Assembly (NCBI RefSeq): GCF_000526315.1
Contig: NZ_JAFV01000001.1
Coordinates: 1,054,001-1,118,000 of the forward strand
Length of the DNA stretch: 64,000 nucleotides
Direction of reading: 5' to 3'
Source of the DNA: Methylopila sp. 73B
GTDB lineage: Bacteria > Pseudomonadota > Alphaproteobacteria > Rhizobiales > Methylopilaceae
Shown: in pieces, positions 38,879 to 47,392 of the stretch
How positions within the stretch are numbered: the first letter of the stretch is position 1
Layout: every line of letters begins with the position of its first letter
Made by a program: the position numbers and the translations under genes
Notes under the pieces: generated by a model
Seen by the model: only the letters and a program-made list of their open reading frames with translations
What the model was told of the DNA's origin: nothing
The model's database searches: none

Positions 38879-39496
38879 ATGCAGACCGTCCTCATCGTCC
38901 TCCACCTGATGATCGTGCTCGCGCTGGTCGTGGTCGTGCTGCTCCAGCGCTCGGAGGGCGGCGCCCTCGGGGTCGGCGGCGGCAGCAACTTCATGTCGGG
39001 CCGCGGTCAGGCCAACACGCTCACGCGGGTCACCGCCTATCTCGCGGCGGGCTTCTTCGTGACCAGCCTGACGCTGACGATTCTCGCGGGCTACGGCGGA
39101 GGCTCGGTGCTCGACCGCCTGCAGCCGACCTCGGCCACCATCAAGCCGGCCGCGGCGCCCGCCGGCGCAGCCGGCCCGCAGGCTCCGCTCGGCTCCGGGC
39201 AGGGCGGCATCCTGCCCGCGCTGCGCAAGGCGACCGAGCAGCCCGGCGCGGCCCAGCCGCCCCAGCCCGCGGCGCCCGCCGCGCCCCAGCAGCCGACCGC
39301 GCCGATCACGCCGCAGGAGGCCGACCCCAGGGCGACCGGGCCGACCGACGAGCCGAAGCAGGCCCCGTCGCAGGAGACCTCGCCCCAGGGCTCCAACGCC
39401 GACGACCCGAAGCCGCAGAGCGCGCCGCCGGCGGCCACGGAGCAGCCCGGCGAGCCCCAGGCGCCCGCCGCGACGGAGCCGCCGAAGCAGCCGTAA
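38879..39496 (+). CDS. secG: Preprotein translocase subunit SecG with long low-complexity tail
   Basis: Accessory subunit of the SecYEG channel. Residues 1-75 are the SecG fold: helix 1 (VLIVLHLMIVLALVVVVLLQ), then the conserved RSEGGALGVGGGSNFMSGRGQANTLTRVTAYLA, then helix 2 (LAAGFFVTSLTLTILAGYGG). The remaining 130 residues are a low-complexity tail rich in P, A, Q and E. The total of 205 aa is far above the 75-130 aa usual for SecG. A strong terminator lies 35 nt past the stop. Confidence 0.93.
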   Translation: MQTVLIVLHLMIVLALVVVVLLQRSEGGALGVGGGSNFMSGRGQANTLTRVTAYLAAGFFVTSLTLTILAGYGGGSVLDRLQPTSATIKPAAAPAGAAGPQAPLGSGQGGILPALRKATEQPGAAQPPQPAAPAAPQQPTAPITPQEADPRATGPTDEPKQAPSQETSPQGSNADDPKPQSAPPAATEQPGEPQAPAATEPPKQP

Positions 39497-39530
39497 CAGG
39501 CGCAGGCGTCGAGGTAGACTGATCGAAGCG

Positions 39531-39555
39531 AAGGGCCGGGTGACCGGCCCTTTTT
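39531..39555 (+). terminator. Intrinsic terminator after secG
   Basis: Perfect 9-bp stem AAGGGCCGG / CCGGCCCTT with a GTGA tetraloop, followed by a T-run. Textbook Rho-independent terminator for tpiA-secG. Confidence 0.88.
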
Positions 39556-39750
39556 CGCGTCCGGACGGTTGCCAGAATCGATCCTTTCGGGAGACAGCGG
39601 TTCGCGCCCCGCCAGCGGTCATGCGGGAGGCCAAGTCGCCGCTCGACCGCGTCGAGTCGAGGGCCGCTCTCGCGCGCGTGGTAGCCTCACGTCCGGAGCG
39701 TCAGCGGTTCAGATTCACGCGGCCGTCGCCCCGGGCTTGTCCTGGGGTCC

Positions 39751-39892
39751 ATAAGCCCGCCGGTCGAGATCGGTCTCCGCTGGCGGGCTTATCGATTCCG
39801 GGACTTCGCCCGGAATGACGGCGGGGTTCACCAGGTCGACGAGAACCGAAACTCTCTGGCCCCCCGTCGTGTATGCCCGGCTTAGCCAGGCA
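39751..39892. repeat. Three clustered palindromic elements
   Basis: Unit 1: ATAAGCCCGCC (39751-39761) and its exact inverse (39782-39792). Unit 2: ATTCCGGG-N6-CCCGGAAT (39795-39816). Unit 3: TGCCCGGC-TTA-GCCAGGCA (39874-39892), one mismatch. Units 2 and 3 both run into AATGACGGCGG. They resemble the other REP-like elements of this window in the CCGGG/ATGAC vocabulary. Confidence 0.65.
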
Positions 39893-40053
39893 ATGACGGC
39901 GGTTCGGCCGGAAGTCGCCGCGCCCTGGCGCGAGGGGCTTGGCGGAACTGTGCAACGACTACCGTTCTCCTTCGCGATCTGCTCTCAGACATTGGCCCGG
40001 CTCAATGGCCAGAGGCGCGCAAGGCGGCTCCCGCACGGGCGAGGCCTTAACGA

Positions 40054-40087
40054 CAAGAGGCCCGGACGTCGCCGTCCGGGCCTCTTG
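40054..40087 (-). terminator. Strong hairpin downstream of rne
   Basis: Perfect 15-bp stem CAAGAGGCCCGGACG / CGTCCGGGCCTCTTG with a TCGC loop, 25 nt past the rne stop on the minus strand. The following minus-strand bases (TCGTTAAG) are only weakly U-rich, so termination efficiency is uncertain. Confidence 0.65.
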
Positions 40088-40112
40088 CATCAAGGAAGCT
40101 TTTGACCGCGGT

Positions 40113-42800
40113 CTAGCCGCCGAAGACGCGCTTGCTCCACCAGCCGGTACGGCGGGGACGATTGGGGTCCTCGACCGCTTCCGGAAGCTCCTGAACCACG
40201 GACGCAGGCGCCGCGCGGGTTTCCTCCGGAGCCTCCTTGGCCGCCGCCTGTTCGACCTCGGCCGGCGTCGGAGCGGTTTCCGCCGCCGCGACGTCCTCCA
40301 TCTCCGGAGCGACCGGCGACACGGCGTTGAGCTCCTTGGCGGCCGGCTCCTCGGCGGGCTCCGCCACGTCCGAGGCGGCTACATCCTCGACGATCAGCGC
40401 GTCGCTCGGAGCCTCTTCCGGGGCCGCGGCCGCGATCTCTTCGGCGTCCTTCTTCGTGCTGCGACGACCGCCGCGACGACCGCGACGGCGGCGCTTGCCG
40501 TCGTCCTCGTCGCTCGCTTCGACCGCCTCGGCCGCGACCGTCTCAGGTTCGGCCGCGGCTTCCACGGGCTGGGACACCTCCTCGACCGAAACCGGGACCG
40601 GCGCCAGGGGCTGGTCCCCGGCGACGTCGCTCACGATCGCGTCGTCCGGACCGTTCTCGGTCTCGTCCTCGTCGGACCCTTCGGCCTCCGCGGAGGTCTC
40701 GCCCTGCGGCTCGCCGCCGAAGGACGATGACTCGCCGGAGCCGCCGCCGCGACGCCGGCGGCGCCTGCGGCGACGACGGCCGCCGCCCTCGGAGCCGTCC
40801 TGATCGCCGCCGCCGTTCTGGGCCTGCGGCTCGCGCGCGGCCGGCTGGGCGACGACGGTCTCGACCTCTTCGTCTTCGGCGATCGGATCTTCGTCAACGA
40901 TCTCGTCCGGCGGAATGCTGTCGACGCGGACCTGCGTGACCGGAGCGCGGGCTTCGCCCGTGGCGAGTTCGGTGCGCTCGATCGTCAGGTGCTGGCCGGT
41001 CGGCAGATGCTCCTCCGCCGCGAACAGCACGGTGACGCCGAAGCGGCTTTCGATCTCTCCGAGATGGCCGCGCTTCTGGTTCAGGACGTAGAGGGCGACC
41101 TCGTTGCGGGTCTTAACCAGCAGGTTGCGGGTCGCGTCCTTGCGCAGGTGCTCCTCGACCATACGCAGGACATGCAGCGCGACCGAGGGCACGGCGCGCA
41201 CCGTGCCGACCCCGGCGCAGACCGGGCAGACCTCGCTGGAGCTCTCCAGCACGCCGGTGCGGATGCGCTGGCGGGACATCTCCATCAGGCCGAAATGCGA
41301 AATCCGGCCGAGCTGGATGCGCGCGCGATCGTCCTTCAGGCAGTCTTTGAGCTTCTTCTCGACCGCCTTGTTGTTCCGGCTCTCCTCCATGTCGATGAAG
41401 TCGATGACGATCAAGCCGGCGAGGTCCCGCAGGCGCATCTGGCGCGCGACCTCTTCGGCCGCCTCCAGGTTCGTCTTGAGCGCGGTGTCCTCGATGTTGT
41501 GCTCGCGGGTCGAGCGGCCCGAGTTCACGTCGATCGCGACGAGCGCTTCCGTCTGGTTGATGACGATGTAGCCGCCCGATTTCATCGTCACGATGTTCGA
41601 GAACATCGCGTCGAGCTGGGCTTCGACGCCGGACTTCGAGAACAGCGGCTGGCTGTCGCGGTAGGGCTGCACGATCTTCGCATGGCTCGGCATGAGCATG
41701 CGCATGAAGTCCTTGGCCTCGCGGTAGCCCTCTTCGCCGGCGACCAGAACTTCGTCGATGTCCTTGTTGTAAAGATCGCGGATCGACCGCTTGATCAGCG
41801 AGCCTTCCTCGTAGACGAGCGCGGGCGCGGTCGACTTCAGCGTCAGATCGCGCACCGTCTCCCAGAGCCGCATCAGGTATTCGAAGTCGCGCTTGATCTC
41901 GGGCTTGGTGCGGCTTGCGCCGGCCGTGCGCAGGATGACGCCCATGCCCTCCGGCACGTCGAGATCCGAAACCATGTCCTTCAGGCGCTTGCGGTCCTGG
42001 GCGGAGGTGATCTTGCGGGAGATGCCGCCCCCGCGGGCGGTGTTCGGCATCAGCACGGAGTAGCGGCCGGCGAGGGAGAGATAGGTGGTGAGCGCCGCGC
42101 CCTTGGTGCCGCGCTCTTCCTTAACCACCTGCACCAGCAGCACCTGGCGGCGCTTGATGACTTCCTGGATCTTGTAGGAGCGGATGTGCCGGGGGCGCCG
42201 CTCGGGCATCTCTTCGAGGGCGTCGCCCGCGCCGATCGATTCGACCGGATGCTCTTCTTCGTTGCTATCGTCGTCGTGGTCGTCCTCGCCGGAGACCTTC
42301 TCCTCCTGCTCGGCGACATGGGCCTCGACGGCGCTTTCGGCTTCCGCAGAGGCTTCGGGCGCGGGGCCTTCCTCGCCTCCGACCTCTTCCGGGGCCGGAT
42401 CGAGCGACACCGACTCGTCGCCGTTGGCGGGCGCCGCCTTAGGACGGGCGCGGCCGCGACGACGCCGGCCGCCGGCTGGCTTCTCTTCGGGCTGCTCGTC
42501 CTCGGCGGCGTGCGCCTTTTCCTCTTCGGCCAGCAGGGCCTGACGGTCGGCGACGGGGATCTGGTAGTAGTCGGGGTGGATCTCGCTGAAGGCGAGGAAA
42601 CCGTGGCGGTTGCCGCCGTATTCGACGAACGCCGCCTGCAGCGACGGTTCGACCCGCGTCACCTTCGCGAGATAGATGTTCCCGCGAAGCTGACGACGGT
42701 TCGCGCTTTCGAAATCGAATTCCTCCACCCGGGAGCCGCGGACGACGACGACCCGCGTCTCCTCCGCGTGGGTGGCGTCGATGAGCATTTTGTTGGCCAT
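40113..42800 (-). CDS. rne: Ribonuclease E with acidic insertion in the S1 domain
   Basis: Endoribonuclease that initiates mRNA decay and processes rRNA/tRNA. The 895-aa product begins MANKMLIDATHAEETRVVVVRGSRVEEFDFES. The S1 domain (RGNIYLAKVTRVEPSLQAAFVEYGGNRHGFLAFSEI) is split by about 115 residues (roughly 93-208) of acidic and basic low complexity ([21 protein letters not shown]). Catalytic Asp residues are D424 in VAIDVNSGRST and D467 in IVIDFIDMEE, both about 121 positions later than in E. coli because of the insert. The Zn-link is CPVCAGVG. A disordered, R- and E-rich degradosome scaffold fills the last 270 residues and ends PRRTGWWSKRVFGG. Confidence 0.96.
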   Translation of the reverse strand: MANKMLIDATHAEETRVVVVRGSRVEEFDFESANRRQLRGNIYLAKVTRVEPSLQAAFVEYGGNRHGFLAFSEIHPDYYQIPVADRQALLAEEEKAHAAEDEQPEEKPAGGRRRRGRARPKAAPANGDESVSLDPAPEEVGGEEGPAPEASAEAESAVEAHVAEQEEKVSGEDDHDDDSNEEEHPVESIGAGDALEEMPERRPRHIRSYKIQEVIKRRQVLLVQVVKEERGTKGAALTTYLSLAGRYSVLMPNTARGGGISRKITSAQDRKRLKDMVSDLDVPEGMGVILRTAGASRTKPEIKRDFEYLMRLWETVRDLTLKSTAPALVYEEGSLIKRSIRDLYNKDIDEVLVAGEEGYREAKDFMRMLMPSHAKIVQPYRDSQPLFSKSGVEAQLDAMFSNIVTMKSGGYIVINQTEALVAIDVNSGRSTREHNIEDTALKTNLEAAEEVARQMRLRDLAGLIVIDFIDMEESRNNKAVEKKLKDCLKDDRARIQLGRISHFGLMEMSRQRIRTGVLESSSEVCPVCAGVGTVRAVPSVALHVLRMVEEHLRKDATRNLLVKTRNEVALYVLNQKRGHLGEIESRFGVTVLFAAEEHLPTGQHLTIERTELATGEARAPVTQVRVDSIPPDEIVDEDPIAEDEEVETVVAQPAAREPQAQNGGGDQDGSEGGGRRRRRRRRRRGGGSGESSSFGGEPQGETSAEAEGSDEDETENGPDDAIVSDVAGDQPLAPVPVSVEEVSQPVEAAAEPETVAAEAVEASDEDDGKRRRRGRRGGRRSTKKDAEEIAAAAPEEAPSDALIVEDVAASDVAEPAEEPAAKELNAVSPVAPEMEDVAAAETAPTPAEVEQAAAKEAPEETRAAPASVVQELPEAVEDPNRPRRTGWWSKRVFGG

Positions 42801-43317
42801 GGGCGAAACTCTTGGATACGGCCGAGCGGGCGCGGAGCCGTCGTCGCCGACGGCGCCTGCGGGGCGCGGGACGCGCGCGAACGCTCGAATGAAGGGAAGA
42901 CGGGCGCGCCGTGAACCGAAAGGGCGGCGAGGCGGCGCGAAAACGAGGCGAGCCGGAGCATCCGGCGAATCGAAGTCCGGGACGAAGCGGAGGCGGCGTT
43001 AGGCGCCGTGCGCATTCTCCGGCGAACCTCGCAAATTGGTCGCGGCGCGGCGTTGGAGGCCGGCGCGAATGGGACCCAAGGACGAACCCGAAGGCGAACC
43101 CTCGAGCGCTCACGCAAGCGATCCGGCGTTCCCAGACGGAACCGCCGATAGCCGCCGCTTGACCATGACCGGAAACGGACCGACTTCGCCGCATCGGCGT
43201 CGCCCATCCCATCGGGGGTGCGAGCGAGCCGCGCGCCGCAGCCGCGACGCCGTGACGGACGCTGGTTCGGCGGGTGTCTCACAAGAGACTCGCGTCACCG
43301 GAGCGTGAGCGGCACAT

Positions 43318-43346
43318 TTTTAGCGGACGAAACGTGCGCTTGACAA
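43318..43346 (-). promoter_or_regulatory. Candidate rne promoter
   Basis: On the minus strand, TTGTCA (complement of 43341-43346; 5/6 match to TTGACA) and, after an 18-nt spacer, TAAAAA (4/6 match to TATAAT). Predicted start of transcription near 43305, about 505 nt before the rne ATG. Motif match only. Confidence 0.4.
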
Positions 43347-43409
43347 GCACGCTCGCTGGGTCGCCGTCACGCCCACGCCACAGCGCGTCGCGAAAGCGCG
43401 CGAACAGGT

Positions 43410-43424
43410 TTAAGAACGGGTTAA
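43410..43424 (+). promoter_or_regulatory. Perfect CtrA-type box upstream of amiC
   Basis: TTAA-GAACGGG-TTAA followed by CC, an exact match to the TTAA-N7-TTAAC consensus of the cell-cycle regulator CtrA. It ends 67 nt before the amiC ATG. TTAA is rare in this GC-rich sequence, so a perfect spaced pair is unlikely by chance. Binding is inferred. Confidence 0.55.
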
Positions 43425-43491
43425 CCGCGAGCCCTTAAATCCTTAGAACGCGTTGGCCACTTCCTCGTTTCAGCAGGTGTTTCGGACCGCT

Positions 43492-44706
43492 ATGATTCGC
43501 GCGTCGTTTCTCGCCGTCGTTCTGCTGACGCTGGTCGCGTGGGCCGCACCCGCCGTCGCGGAAGCCACGCCGCCGCGCCCCGTCGCGACGGACTCGCGGC
43601 TCGCGGGCGACGAGCAGCGCACGCGTCTGGTGATCGACCTGACCACGTCGACGTCCATCAAGGCCTTCACGCTGGCCGATCCCTACCGGGTGATCATCGA
43701 CCTGCCCGAGGTGGCGTTCCGCCTGCCGGAAGTGGCCGGCCGGCAGGGGCGGGGGCTCGTCAGCGCCTATCGCTTCGGCGTGTTCGCGCCCGGCCGCTCG
43801 CGCATCGTGGTCGACGTCACGCGGCCGGTCGCGATCGACAAGGCCTTCGTGCTCGACGCCGTCGACGGCCAGCCGGCCCGCATCGTGCTCGACCTGACGC
43901 CGAGCGACCGCAAGACCTTCCTGCAGTCCGTCGCCGCGCAGGGACCGGAGACCACCGGCGCGACGCCGCCCCAGGCGAAACTGGCCGAGAAGACCGACCT
44001 GCCCGTGGTGGTGATCGATCCCGGCCATGGCGGCGTCGATCCCGGCGCGGCCGGCCCCAACGGCGCGAGCGAGAAGGACATCGTCCTCGCCTTCGCGAAG
44101 CAGCTCAAAGCCAAGATCGAGGCCTCCGGGCGCAGGAAGGCCGTGCTGACCCGCGACGACGACACCTTCATCTCGCTGCCGGGCCGCGTGAAGGTCGCCC
44201 GCGACAACGCCGCGGCGCTGATGATCTCGATCCACGCCGACACCCTCACCGACCCGTTCGGCGTCCGGGGCGCCACGATCTACACGCTGTCCTCCAAGGC
44301 GTCCGACAAGGAGGCGGAGCGGCTTGCGGACAAGGAGAACAAGGCCGACCTCATCGCGGGCGTCGACCTGTCGGACGAGCCCGAGGAGGTCGCCGGCATC
44401 CTGTTCGACCTCACCCGCCGCGAAACCACCAGCTTCACCGCCCAGTTCGCCAAGATGCTGGTGCGCGACCTCAAGCAGGCCGCGAAGCTGAACAAGAACC
44501 CCCTGCGTTCCGCGGGCTTCCGGGTGCTGAAGGCTCCGGACGTGCCCTCCGTTCTGCTCGAGCTCGGGTACCTCTCGAGCAAGGAGGACGCCAAGCTGCT
44601 GATGTCCGACGCATGGCGGGATCAGGCGACGGACGCGATCTCGAGCGCCATCGACCGCTACTTCGAGACCCGTATCGCAGGAAGCACACCCGGTCGGGTG
44701 AATTGA
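43492..44706 (+). CDS. amiC: N-acetylmuramoyl-L-alanine amidase (AMIN + Amidase_3)
   Basis: Periplasmic zinc amidase that splits peptidoglycan at the septum during daughter-cell separation. The ATG at 43492 directly opens a signal peptide (MIRASFLAVVLLTLVAWAAPAVAEA), so it is preferred over an in-frame TTG 39 nt upstream. An AMIN domain (about residues 35-150, TRLVIDLTTSTSIKAFTLADPYRVIIDLPEVAF) precedes the catalytic Amidase_3 domain. The zinc ligands are visible in VVVIDPGHGGVDPGA, GASEKDIVLAFAKQL and MISIHADT; a late Glu is in LLELGYLSSKEDAKLL. It precedes the PBP1A gene by 174 nt on the same strand. Confidence 0.95.
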   Translation: MIRASFLAVVLLTLVAWAAPAVAEATPPRPVATDSRLAGDEQRTRLVIDLTTSTSIKAFTLADPYRVIIDLPEVAFRLPEVAGRQGRGLVSAYRFGVFAPGRSRIVVDVTRPVAIDKAFVLDAVDGQPARIVLDLTPSDRKTFLQSVAAQGPETTGATPPQAKLAEKTDLPVVVIDPGHGGVDPGAAGPNGASEKDIVLAFAKQLKAKIEASGRRKAVLTRDDDTFISLPGRVKVARDNAAALMISIHADTLTDPFGVRGATIYTLSSKASDKEAERLADKENKADLIAGVDLSDEPEEVAGILFDLTRRETTSFTAQFAKMLVRDLKQAAKLNKNPLRSAGFRVLKAPDVPSVLLELGYLSSKEDAKLLMSDAWRDQATDAISSAIDRYFETRIAGSTPGRVN

Positions 44707-44880
44707 GCGCAGGGCCGGATGCGCCGTACAATCTCCACAAAGCGCCACGATCCGGGTATCTGATAAGCGCGAGCAGGGCGGGGGGCCGTCCAGTACCGCT
44801 CAGGCCGCTGTTCGGACCGCACCCGCGCCACGTCGCGTCGTTCGTTCGCGTTCAAGGCCGTTGACACGGAACGAGGTGAC

Positions 44881-47340
44881 ATGCGCCTGCTTGTGCGGTT
44901 CTTGGGTTTCCTGTTCGCCACCGGAGCGATCGTCGCCGTGATCGGCGCGGCGGCGATCGGCGTGGTCGTGTGGAAATACTCGCGCGAACTCCCCGACTAC
45001 GAGCAGCTGGCGAACTACGAGCCGCCGATCATGACGCGGCTGCACGCGAACGACGGCCGGCTGATCGCGGAGTACGCCAAGGAGCGGCGGCTGTTCCTGC
45101 CGATCCAGGCGGTGCCGAAGCGCGTGATCAACGCCTTCGTGTCGGCCGAGGACAAGAACTTCTACGAGCACGGCGGGCTGGACTTCACCGGCATCGCCCG
45201 CGCGGCGCTGTCGAACCTGCAGAACGCCGACCGCCGCCCGCAGGGCGCGTCGACCATCACCCAGCAGGTCGCGAAGAACTTCCTGCTGACGAACCAGCAG
45301 AACTACGAGCGCAAGCTCAAGGAGGCGCTGCTCTCGCTCCGGATCGAGCAGACCTACTCCAAGGACCGGATCCTCGAGCTCTACCTCAACGAGATCTATT
45401 TCGGCATGGGCGCCTACGGCGTCGGCGCGGCGTCACTGGTCTATTTCGACAAGGCGGTCACCGAACTGACGCTGGCGGAGGTCGGCTACCTCGCCGCGCT
45501 GCCGAAGGCGCCCAACAACTACCACCCGTTCCGCTACCCGGAGCGCGCCATCGAGCGCCGCAACTGGGTGATCGACCGCATGGCCGAGAACGGCTACGCG
45601 TCCGTCGAAGAGGCCGCCGCCGCCAAGAAGGAGCCGCTCGAGGTCAACCCGCGCCCGACCGGCTCGCAGCTGCCGTCGAGCGAGTACTTCGCCGAGGAGG
45701 TGCGCCGCGTCCTCTATGAAAAGTACGGCGAGAAGGGCCTCTACGAAGGCGGCCTGTCGGTCCGCACGACGCTCGACCCCAAGCTTCAGGCGCTCGCCCG
45801 TCAGGCGCTCAGCCACGGCCTCGTGGCCTACGACCAGCAGCGCGGCTGGCGCGGTCCGCTGCGCGAGATCGATCCGAAGGGCGACTGGGGCGTGGCCCTC
45901 GCCGACGTGCCGGCCTATGGCGACGTCGCGCCGTGGCGGCTTGCTGTCGTGCTCGACGCGGGCGGGACCCAGGCGACGATCGGCCTGCAGCCGGGTCGGG
46001 AGAAGTCGGGCGCGGTGACGCATGAGCGCGTCACGGCCGTGCTGCCGCTGGAGGGCGTGCGCTGGGCGAAGTGGGCGAAGGGACCGGAACGCGGCCGGGC
46101 CGTAAAGACGGTCGCCCAGGTCGTGAAGCCGGGCGACGTGGTCTATGTCGAGCCGCTCAAGGAAGGCTCCGACCAGTACCGGCTGCGGCAGCCGCCGGAG
46201 GTTTCGGGCGGCCTGGTCGCGATGGACCCCTACACCGGCAGCGTGCTCGCGCTCGCGGGCGGCTTCTCCTATGACGAGAGCCAGTTCAACCGCGCCACCC
46301 AGGCGCTGCGTCAGCCCGGCTCGTCGTTCAAGCCGTTCATCTACGCGGCCGCCCTCGACAACGGCTACACCCCGTCGTCCGTCGTCATGGACGCGCCGAT
46401 CGAGATCGACCAGGGCCCCGGCATCGGCATCTGGCGCCCCGAGAACTACGCGAAGAAGTTCTACGGCCCTCAGACCCTGCGATTCGGGATCGAGAAGTCG
46501 CGCAACGTGATGACGGTGCGGCTGTCGCAGGACATGGGCATGCCGCTCATCTCCGAATACGCCAAGCGTTTCGGCGTGATGGACGACCTGCCGCCCTACC
46601 TGTCGATGGCGCTGGGCGCCGGCGAGACGACCGTGCTGCGCATGACGGCCGCCTATTCGATGTTCGCGAACGGCGGCAAGCGCATCACGCCGACGGTGAT
46701 CGACCGCATCCAGGACCGCACCGGCAAGACCGTCTACCGGCACGACGACCGCGAGTGCCTCGGCTGCAACGCCGGCGGCTGGGCGAACCAGGACGAACCC
46801 AAGCTCGTCGACCGTCGCGAGCAGGTGCTCGACCCGATGACCGCCTACCAGATCACCTCGATGCTCGAAGGCGTCGTGCTGCGCGGCACGGCGACGGGCG
46901 TGAAGGCGGTGGGCCGGCCAATCGCCGGCAAGACCGGGACCACGAACGACTACCGCGACGCCTGGTTCGTCGGCTTCTCGCCCGACCTCGCGGTCGGCGT
47001 CTACCTCGGCTACGACAAGCCGCGCTCCATGGGCGAGGGCGAGACCGGCGGCGAGCTGGCTGCGCCTGTGTTCACCGAGTTCATGAAAAGCGCGCTCGCC
47101 GACAAGGCCGCGACCCCGTTCCGCGTGCCCCCTGGCATCAAGCTGATCCGCATCAACCCGTCGAACGGCATGCGGGCGTCAGGGGGCGACTCGAAGGTCA
47201 TCCTCGAAGCCTTCAAGCCCGGCACGGCGCCGCCGGACAGCTACTCGATCATTGGCTCGGCCGATCAAGGCGGGCGTCCGCAGACCGTCACGCCGGAAGC
47301 CGACCGCGCCGTGCGCTCCGGCACCGGCGGGCTGTACTAA
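44881..47340 (+). CDS. mrcA: Bifunctional penicillin-binding protein 1A
   Basis: Class A PBP that polymerises and crosslinks peptidoglycan. The 819-aa product has a cytoplasmic start and one transmembrane helix (about residues 8-32). The GT51 domain has the catalytic E90 in SAEDKNFYEHGGLDF and QGASTITQQVAKNFLL. An OB-like PCB insertion is found near 310-420. The transpeptidase domain has S481-x-x-K484 (SSFK), SRN at 540-542 and KTGT at 684-687. GAGGTG precedes the ATG. rne-amiC-mrcA-prfB order is common in Hyphomicrobiales. Complete and apparently functional. Confidence 0.96.
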   Translation: MRLLVRFLGFLFATGAIVAVIGAAAIGVVVWKYSRELPDYEQLANYEPPIMTRLHANDGRLIAEYAKERRLFLPIQAVPKRVINAFVSAEDKNFYEHGGLDFTGIARAALSNLQNADRRPQGASTITQQVAKNFLLTNQQNYERKLKEALLSLRIEQTYSKDRILELYLNEIYFGMGAYGVGAASLVYFDKAVTELTLAEVGYLAALPKAPNNYHPFRYPERAIERRNWVIDRMAENGYASVEEAAAAKKEPLEVNPRPTGSQLPSSEYFAEEVRRVLYEKYGEKGLYEGGLSVRTTLDPKLQALARQALSHGLVAYDQQRGWRGPLREIDPKGDWGVALADVPAYGDVAPWRLAVVLDAGGTQATIGLQPGREKSGAVTHERVTAVLPLEGVRWAKWAKGPERGRAVKTVAQVVKPGDVVYVEPLKEGSDQYRLRQPPEVSGGLVAMDPYTGSVLALAGGFSYDESQFNRATQALRQPGSSFKPFIYAAALDNGYTPSSVVMDAPIEIDQGPGIGIWRPENYAKKFYGPQTLRFGIEKSRNVMTVRLSQDMGMPLISEYAKRFGVMDDLPPYLSMALGAGETTVLRMTAAYSMFANGGKRITPTVIDRIQDRTGKTVYRHDDRECLGCNAGGWANQDEPKLVDRREQVLDPMTAYQITSMLEGVVLRGTATGVKAVGRPIAGKTGTTNDYRDAWFVGFSPDLAVGVYLGYDKPRSMGEGETGGELAAPVFTEFMKSALADKAATPFRVPPGIKLIRINPSNGMRASGGDSKVILEAFKPGTAPPDSYSIIGSADQGGRPQTVTPEADRAVRSGTGGLY

Positions 47341-47392
47341 AGCCTTGCGGCCGGGGCTAGGCGCGAACGCGGCGCTTAACCCCGGCGCGACC

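Larger units (their letters stand above)
39497..40112. other. Gene-free repeat region between secG and rne
   Basis: No credible gene in these 616 nt. The short open frames here have no recognisable products and run across palindromes. The region contains the secG terminator (39531-39555), three palindromic units (39751-39892), two of them followed by the same AATGACGGCGG string (39814-39824 and 39892-39902), and the rne-side hairpin (40054-40087). The two flanking genes converge. In many Hyphomicrobiales pyrG follows secG; it is absent here. Confidence 0.6.
42801..43491. other. Long divergent intergenic region between rne and amiC
   Basis: The 691-nt gap has no gene that I can support. On the minus strand it holds a likely rne promoter near 43318-43346, which implies a leader of about 500 nt for rne. 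Long leaders are expected for this gene because RNase E autoregulates through its own 5' UTR in E. coli. On the plus strand a perfect CtrA-type box lies at 43410-43424, about 70 nt before amiC. I did not find a good -10 element for amiC. Confidence 0.6.

Noticed and set aside
39540-40105. Short plus- and minus-strand ORFs in the secG-rne gap
   Set aside because: They run through palindromic repeats and terminator hairpins, have no ribosome-binding site and resemble no protein.
43340-43345. TTGACA as the -35 of an amiC promoter
   Set aside because: No -10-like hexamer at 16-19 nt downstream; the same bases fit the opposite-strand rne promoter better.
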